This document shows positions 58,209 through 64,000 of a stretch of 64,000 nucleotides of DNA, piece after piece. The first letter of the stretch is position 1, and every line of letters starts with the position of its first letter. The DNA is from Nomia melanderi (Eukaryota; Arthropoda; Insecta; Hymenoptera; Halictidae). The notes under the pieces were generated by a model that did no database searches, had not been told where the DNA came from, and saw only the letters and a list, made by a program, of their open reading frames with translations. The position numbers and the translations under genes were made by a program. The stretch lies in contig NC_134999.1 in assembly GCF_051020985.1 (NCBI RefSeq), forward strand, positions 15,815,660 to 15,879,659, in the 5' to 3' direction.

Positions 58209-58924
58209 CAGTTGAAGGCCGACCACGTTGCAATCCGAACCTGCTTCAGAAATCTACACGGCGGATCGCTCCATCGATCCATTTAACTCGGTGTCTACCT
58301 AATCGTCCAGTCTGTTAATTCGCGGCGATAAAGCTTATCAAAGGCGGAAATGATTTACGGGAAGATTCCCTCATCGTGTTTCGCTTAACCCTCTATAAGC
58401 CCATGTAACTTTGAAGTCATATAATATATTAGCATCTTGTTGATTTATTTCATTTTGCACGGCAAAGTGGTGAATAAAATTAAGTAATCAGTTAACTTGA
58501 ACTTTTACATGCCCAGGCTTGAAAGTTTAACGTCACTGACAGTTACAAAATATATTTGTTTGCTGGAATTATTGAAAGTATTGAATACATTGTTAATCCG
58601 TATTCATATGTAGGTATTTATTAATTTTTCACAGCATAGATTTTGTTATAATAATGAACAAAAATTCGGACCATAGAGGGTTAACGCGTTCCGTGCCACG
58701 GGAACTTCGGTTATATTTTGCTTATGAAGTGTATCGATTTTTTCAATAGAATAATAAGTTATATTCAGGTTTTTGGTAATTTTTAGGTATTTTGATATTG
58801 TTTCTTTATGTTTTCACTGCTTGGTAACGTATATCGCTATCCGTGACCATGTATCCATTAAAAATATTTTCTTATAAAAATTCACATGTACCACATGTGG
58901 TACACGTGGCACGGAACGTGTTGA
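58209..58924. repeat. Right arm of the ~715-bp inverted duplication
   Basis: Reverse complement of 53287-54000 with roughly one difference per 15-20 bases by eye. It contains family J (58385-58684) and family H (58681-58924, right TTAA degraded to TTGA), again sharing one TTAA, preceded by the 175-bp non-element part (TTGAAGGCCGACCACGTTGC onward). Confidence 0.9.
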
Positions 58925-59052
58925 AAGATGTATTATCGAGAAACTGCGAATCCCCGTTCATTAGTATATCGCGCTCTCCCACACAACCACCTCAAGGTCA
59001 AGATCCTTGAGGACACTTTTTTCTGAAATTCTAAAATTTTCACTGAATTAAG

Positions 59053-59275
59053 TTAATACTGAAACTACCGATCGGTTCGATTGAATTTTTGGAATTCCTG
59101 CATGGAAATTTCGAGAATCTATTGAGGCTTTAATTGATTTGTAATTTGGTTGGAGTATGGTTAAACCAATTTCTGTAAACAGTTTTTAAAGGAACAATTT
59201 TTGTCTTTTCAGTAATTGTAAGAGGAAGGAATGGGGAATGGGTAATTCTGTTCCGTCTGGTAGTTTTAGTGTTAA
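59053..59275. mobile_element. Family-A TTAA element
   Basis: TTAATACTGAAACTACCG to CTGGTAGTTTTAGTGTTAA, 223 bp, TTAA at both ends. Noncoding. Confidence 0.88.
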
Positions 59276-60506
59276 TTTGTCATTCTGCAAGGTTGACGGT
59301 GAATTCTGCGAGTTAGTCCCTTGTGCTTCGCGAAGGACAAAATGAGATTCGGGCGCAGCAATTTTTGCGTTTCCCGAAGCTCAAGATGAAGCCCATGAAT
59401 TCGTAAAATCGCTGCGCGACCCATTCAAAATTTCCTTTGGAGGACAAATTTCTATCCAGCGTAGCTGCTGTCGCAACAGTCGCTTTTAAATAATAAATAC
59501 ACTGCGAGAGACTCGAGGATGCTCTCTTGTTCCCTTTCGTTGCTTGCTGGGACGGGGGTCGGTCGAATCTTCGGCGTAATTATAATTTTCGCCCGGAGGC
59601 AGTTGCGGAAGAAAGAGTAGCGGGACCGTAATTTGTTAATAGCTGCGATGAAATATTCTCGGGGCCGCTGGGCAAGTTCGGCGCGTGTCTAATTTGCAAG
59701 AGGAAGTTTCATCAGGAATCTGTCAAGCGGGCAAGGAATTATTGAAAGTTAACGGGGGCAGCTTTTATCCGCCAAGTAAATATCTAATTGAAATCCATAG
59801 ACACCGCTTCTTACACGACGGAACACCGGGATCAATCTTTTAGCGAACGACGGAGCCCCTTGCGTGGAATTTCTCGAGCGTCTCCGACGCGATCTGATTA
59901 AAACCAGCGATTTTTCAGGCGCAATTCTGTTCCCTTGCCGCGTAGACCGCGAGATCGACACTTATCAAGTCACCCACGCACTCAAAATGATTCTCCTGAT
60001 AAAATAGACACTGAAGGATCGAAATGTTTCGCAGCGATTGCTCCCTCAACACTTCGACTTCCACGGCGGTCAATGATCGAAGCTTTCAAATTACAAGGGA
60101 ATAATTATGACTTGGAAGATGATTTTGAATACAAATTTTCCATAACGTAAATGACTAGATAATAGAGTAATATAAGAATTTTCATACAAAAGAATTAACA
60201 ATTCTTGTTTTGTATCTTTGCTATAGAAAGGATACGATACCTAAAATCATGTTTTTTGTGATAGTCGTGTTAATCATCTCACATCTAATAAATTCAACGG
60301 AATTTAGTTTGTTCAATGAGTCACCGAGAAAGTACATTGTCAAATCTATATGAAAACTCACCCGAGTTTCAGTGAATAAATGAATTTATCCACCTAACTT
60401 CAGCGATTGTTTCCAAAATCGAGCATTCGTCAAGCATTCGAAAACATTCTGTAATTAAAACTTTCCAGCTTTTTATATTAATTGAACATATGAAGCAAGC
60501 ATTCGA
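59276..60506. other. Flank, no gene supported
   Basis: Mixed composition. Frames of 60-71 codons only (for example 59935-60150 plus), without recognisable similarity. Confidence 0.45.
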
Positions 60507-60756
60507 TTAACCAGTTAACTGTGGAATTTAGTTGGAAAAACCTCTGATTCTGCGCGCGATAAAATCGAAAAATGGAGCGTGTACTCTTTCGAACGCAGGA
60601 CGAATGCACGTAGAGTATATTTTAATGAAAGATTAAAGCGAAACAAAGAAGAATTACATGTTTAGGTGAAAAAATAAAGAATTCATCGCTAAAAGAATTA
60701 GTATCATGTCAAGCTTTACAGTCACATGTATACTCGTCACACAGTTAACTGGTTAA
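60507..60756. mobile_element. Family-I TTAA element, copy 3
   Basis: TTAACCAGTTAACTGTGG and CACAGTTAACTGGTTAA are near-perfect terminal repeats, 250 bp. It shares ACATGTTTAGGTGAAAAA-like interior with 33120-33348. Confidence 0.9.
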
Positions 60757-62535
60757 CATCCTAACTTATCTCACCGTTAGGAATCGTTCGAAATTTTCGA
60801 GACCTTCATCGAGTTATTAGCCATACGAATCGTCATCGCTAATACCCTGAAACTCCGAGTTCGCCGTGCTGGTCCGAACCTCGACAAAACACATACACAA
60901 GCTATCCGGTGGCGACTTTCACGGTGGCGTTCCCGCGAACAGCGAGACCAGTCTTTTTCCTTTGCGCCGACTATTTGTCTTTCTTCTTGTTTCATCTGCC
61001 GTGTTTTCTTTCCGCAAGCTCGCTCTCAGTGTTCCGCTCATCAGACGCCAGCAGCCCACCCTCTTTCTCCTCCGTTCGCTCAATTTTTTCTCCCGCGGAT
61101 GCTCGTTCCACTCGCTTTCGCTAAATGTCCACAGCTCCCTCTCGATTCCCGCGGCCGTTCAGCCTCTCTTCGCCCCTTGTTTATTGCTCTCCGCGTTTCT
61201 TTCGTCCGCGCCGCGAACACGGGACCCCGAAAGAGGTCGCTCATTCGTCTACGTCCCGGCGCTCGTTCCGGCCGCGTCTACGTGTTTTGCATCCGGCGTT
61301 CTTCTCCCGCGATGCACCTAATGCATCGACTTCCGCGGGCCACGCTCCCCTCGCCTCCGGCCCTTTTTTCTCCCGTTAACGCCTGCTCCGCCCCTATCGG
61401 TCCCGGATCGTTCCCGACACCTCCTGCCTGGTTTCTTCGTCTCGGTTTTCTTTTATCAGCCGCGAGAGCGACTGCCAGGAACTGTCGTTCCGTCGTTCGC
61501 GATAACGCGGCGGGAAACGGAGAGGCTGTCTTCGAGGAACGAATTTCGTAGGTGAATAGAAGGAGCGCGGTTTGCGAATGGAAATTCACGGTTGCCAGGT
61601 CGTCATCCGATTTTTCGTTAATCGATGTTGAAACTCGCGGAAAATTGCGCGGACCGTTGAATACGTACGAACGAAACGGCTTTATAATTGCGCTCCATTC
61701 AGTTTCGCATAATTAGGAGCGGGGCGCGGAGGAACGGTTGGAATTGCGGTGATTGTAGCTGCGCCGGGACAATGACGCTGTAATTCTTCCCTTCGATGGA
61801 AAAATTCGTTTTCGGAGCCTCCTAATTTCGCGTGCTTCGATCGCACGGTCCACGGGAGAAATACTTGACGGCATTGCCGACGTCGAACGCCGGGAAACGC
61901 TGACTGTGGACGAAATGGACGAAAAAAAAAATGTGGACCGAGCTGAATTCGAAGGACCGATCGAACCGTTCGCCCTACGGGCTACGGCTACGATTTAACG
62001 AGATTAATTGTTTTTAGCTGGCTGAGAGTTTCCCATTCGCGCCTCTTGTCTGGGGCCTCGCCTCGATTCCGATTTGATTAATTAGTTCCCATTTACCCGG
62101 GAAAATGGCTGCGAGAGGCTGCAGCACGCGATGGCGACTAACATTGGAAATTAAACTCGTCTCTCTATCCTTCCCCTCCTCATCTCTCTTTCCCATCTCT
62201 CTTTCCCCCCCTTCTCTGCTGCAGCCTGTTCTCCGCCCGTTTGTTTGCCACCTCGTCGACGATAACACCGCGTATCTGGAAACTAGCTCTGGACTACGGG
62301 AACATACCTGGAAACTAATTCGAGACTTCGGGAGCCATCCTCCGTGGTCGTCCGTGACCGGGAAGTTTCTTCGACCAACAAGAATCGTACGTGTACGAGA
62401 TTGCTTACAGTCCATAATACTATCTTCTGCTGGGAAAAGCGACGCCGTGTCTTCAACGCCGGGGAAAGTGGCAGAGTTTCCCGTTTGTGCTCACGGCGAG
62501 CGCGGTGCCATTCATATCCGGAAAAGTTGAACACC
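60757..62535. other. GC- and pyrimidine-rich stretch, no gene supported
   Basis: 60960-61560 is C/T-rich on the plus strand, so long Ser/Leu/Arg/Pro-rich frames appear in all three frames (60866-61321, 61099-61551). Their overlap and composition argue against coding. 62280-62330 has two nearby GGAAACTA-containing copies. Nothing else is recognised. Confidence 0.45.
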
Positions 62536-62539
62536 CCAT

Positions 62540-62960
62540 TTCCCAATTGTATTTCACATAATTTTTACCATATTTTTTCGAGCTTTTCCTTCTTTTTGCG
62601 CAACGATGTGCGTTGCGCTTTTTCCGGTTTGTTTGCTTTAACATTACCGATTTTCTACACCTTTCAAAGTTTCCACAGGATTTTCCACAGTTTTCCCCCC
62701 CTCTGCGGTATATTTTTAGTACCGTGTGTGTTGTTATTTAAATCCGAAAGTTTAATTTATACTCCCCCATCTCGAAAACAACATTCGTCCGTTTTTCCCT
62801 CTCTTCCGTTCACAGGGAAAGATGATTTTTCCTGGCTTTTCCAACAGTTTTCTTTCCAAGTTCCCTTGAGTTTTCCAGTTTCCCTCGAGGGACTTTTCTC
62901 TTGAAAATTTCTCTTCCGCCTTGCATCCCAATTTTATTCAACTATTTTCCCTGTTATTTT
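62540..62960. repeat. Second TTTTCC-rich tract
   Basis: Plus-strand runs of TTTTCC, TTTTTCC and TTTTCCACA words, like 45650-46510. The 186-codon frame through it (62344-62904) is Phe/Ser/Leu-rich for compositional reasons. Confidence 0.5.
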
Positions 62961-63130
62961 CTTCTAACAGTAGAACGTAACAAAGCTCTTATTCTCCTAT
63001 TAATTATAACACATGTTAACAAATTTCAATAATATACAAGTTTCCGCTATCTTAATTACTACGTCATCGATACCACTACCACCAACATTAACAGAAATTC
63101 CAAAGAAAAAACAGTCCGAAAAATCTATCC

Positions 63131-63204
63131 CGAGGGGGGGGGATTCGAACCCATATCATCCTCGTGGCAGTCAACTACCCTACGCACTACACCACCAACG
63201 CTTC
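63131..63204 (-). ncRNA. tRNA-like sequence (SINE or tRNA pseudogene)
   Basis: On the minus strand AAGCGTTGGTGGTGTAGTG is an A-box-like D-arm region resembling tRNA-Gly genes, followed by GACTGCCACGAGG in the anticodon position and a B box GGTTCGAATCC. The acceptor and anticodon stems do not pair, and a long C run follows the B box. It is therefore a degenerate tRNA-derived sequence. Confidence 0.5.
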
Positions 63205-64000
63205 CCAACCAATCTCCTTAATTCCTACCTTTTCCCCAGCCCGCAGACTCATTACTCTCACAGAAAACAATTCTACAATCCCCCCAATTCTTCCATTCCC
63301 ACTAACACAAATTTACAAATCCCACATCCCTTTCTCCCAAACCACAAAGAAGACCTCATTTAAATTACCATTCACAAAAACAATAATCGTATCTACATTT
63401 TCAACACCCGAAACGACGGATTCCCGTCATTCAGCCAACGGTGCTCGTGAAACGGGAAATTTCCATCATCCAGCTGGATACGCGTTTAACATTATCGCGT
63501 CTAGTGCCCATTATCTTCCCCCTTAACGATTGTTGCGATCGAATCACGGCTCCCAACGCCGGTGTTCCAATCCGTGGACCGTGTTAGGGGATCAATGGTC
63601 TCCTCACGGAATCGATGGCTCGCGAAACGTGACGCAGAGGTCCCGTCAGATGGTAAATCTGTTCGTGCGCCCGGTCGCCACTCCGATTCCAAGTTTACAC
63701 GCGCGTTGGTCCGACCAATCGCGGCGAACTGGCTAAGTTTGCCGGCGCATAAATTACCGGGCGCGGGGGGCGTCTCGATTTCGACTGCGGCCGTAGGAGT
63801 TCGTCTACTCATTATCGGCGGGCCCCGTTTAATTATCCAACGCGCGCGGAGTATCGCAAGTTCCCTCGTCCGTGGAACAAACGAGCGGCGTCGGTTGGAT
63901 TAACGCGGGCTGACGCGCAGACGAGGACGGGCGGCGCGTGTAACTGCGCGTCCCGCGTTTAATTACGGCTTTAGTGTATCATTAATAAACATCAATAACC
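63205..64000. other. Right end of window, no gene supported
   Basis: A-rich to 63420, then GC-rich with overlapping frames of 68-113 codons. No recognisable domain, RNA or element end. Confidence 0.45.

Noticed and set aside
60866..61551. Overlapping 150-codon frames on the plus strand
   Set aside because: C/T-rich composition leaves few stops in all three frames. The peptides are Ser/Leu/Arg-rich and show no domain.
62290..62345. Possible ADAM exon end at a GTATGT donor on the minus strand (AGTTTCCAG/GTATGT)
   Set aside because: The frames leading into it (LPKSRISFQ) have no ADAM prodomain, catalytic or disintegrin pattern.
62344..62904. 186-codon plus-strand frame
   Set aside because: The second half runs through the TTTTCC tract and is Phe/Ser-rich by composition, with no recognisable protein.
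46671..63204. The two tRNA-like sequences as functional tRNA genes
   Set aside because: Acceptor and anticodon stems do not pair in either. Only the A and B boxes are convincing.

Overview
The window is eukaryotic nuclear DNA, most likely from an insect and plausibly a hymenopteran. The reasons are: a multi-exon ADAM10-family gene with GT-AG introns and insect-like protein sequence, GC-rich CpG-containing introns beside very AT-rich ones, and dozens of short TTAA-flanked transposable elements. The species call is inference. There is no sign of bacterial operons, CRISPR arrays or intact viral genes.

Bases 1-23189 are satellite DNA. A ~185-bp satellite fills 1-9058 and returns at 19501-22650. 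A second, unrelated repeat with a ~980-bp unit forms a near-identical tandem array at 14061-19500, with decayed or partial units at 9059-9836, 13850-14060 and 22651-23189. The 185-bp block at 19501-22650 interrupts a 980-bp unit at one defined point. The 980-bp unit is unusually rich in short perfect hairpins. Between the satellites (9837-13849) lies a spacer with a 10-bp minisatellite, an 18-bp palindrome and a degenerate GCGTTGCGA/TCGCG repeat.

From 25540 to at least 45142 the minus strand carries the 3' half of one protein-coding gene, an ADAM10-type (kuzbanian / kuzbanian-like) membrane metalloprotease. Five exons can be joined with consistent splice sites and phases: the disintegrin/Cys-rich start (44975-45142), two further Cys-rich exons (35165-35292, 33597-33711), the stalk plus transmembrane exon (31708-31842) and a long cytoplasmic tail with the stop codon (25540-26244). 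Together they encode 416 residues. The signal peptide, prodomain and catalytic domain were not found, so they lie upstream in unrecognised exons or beyond the window.

The introns and the 45-64 kb flank are packed with miniature TTAA elements, here given local family letters by terminal sequence: A CACTAGAACTACCG, B CCCTTTGCACTCGAG, C CCCTTTGCGGACGA, D CCCTAAT, E CCGTTTGAGTGCT, F CACGTTGACTGCCA, G CACGTTGAATGCC, H CACATTCCGTGCC, I CCAGTTAACTGTG, J CCCTCTATGGGTC, K CCCTTTCGCGACGG. An element at 40765-41704 keeps a broken piggyBac transposase C-terminus and has A-like ends, which ties at least that group to the piggyBac superfamily. Elements are nested, share single TTAA sites and some have amplified internally. 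A ~715-bp inverted duplication (53287-54000 against 58209-58924) contains two of them. No second protein-coding gene could be supported.
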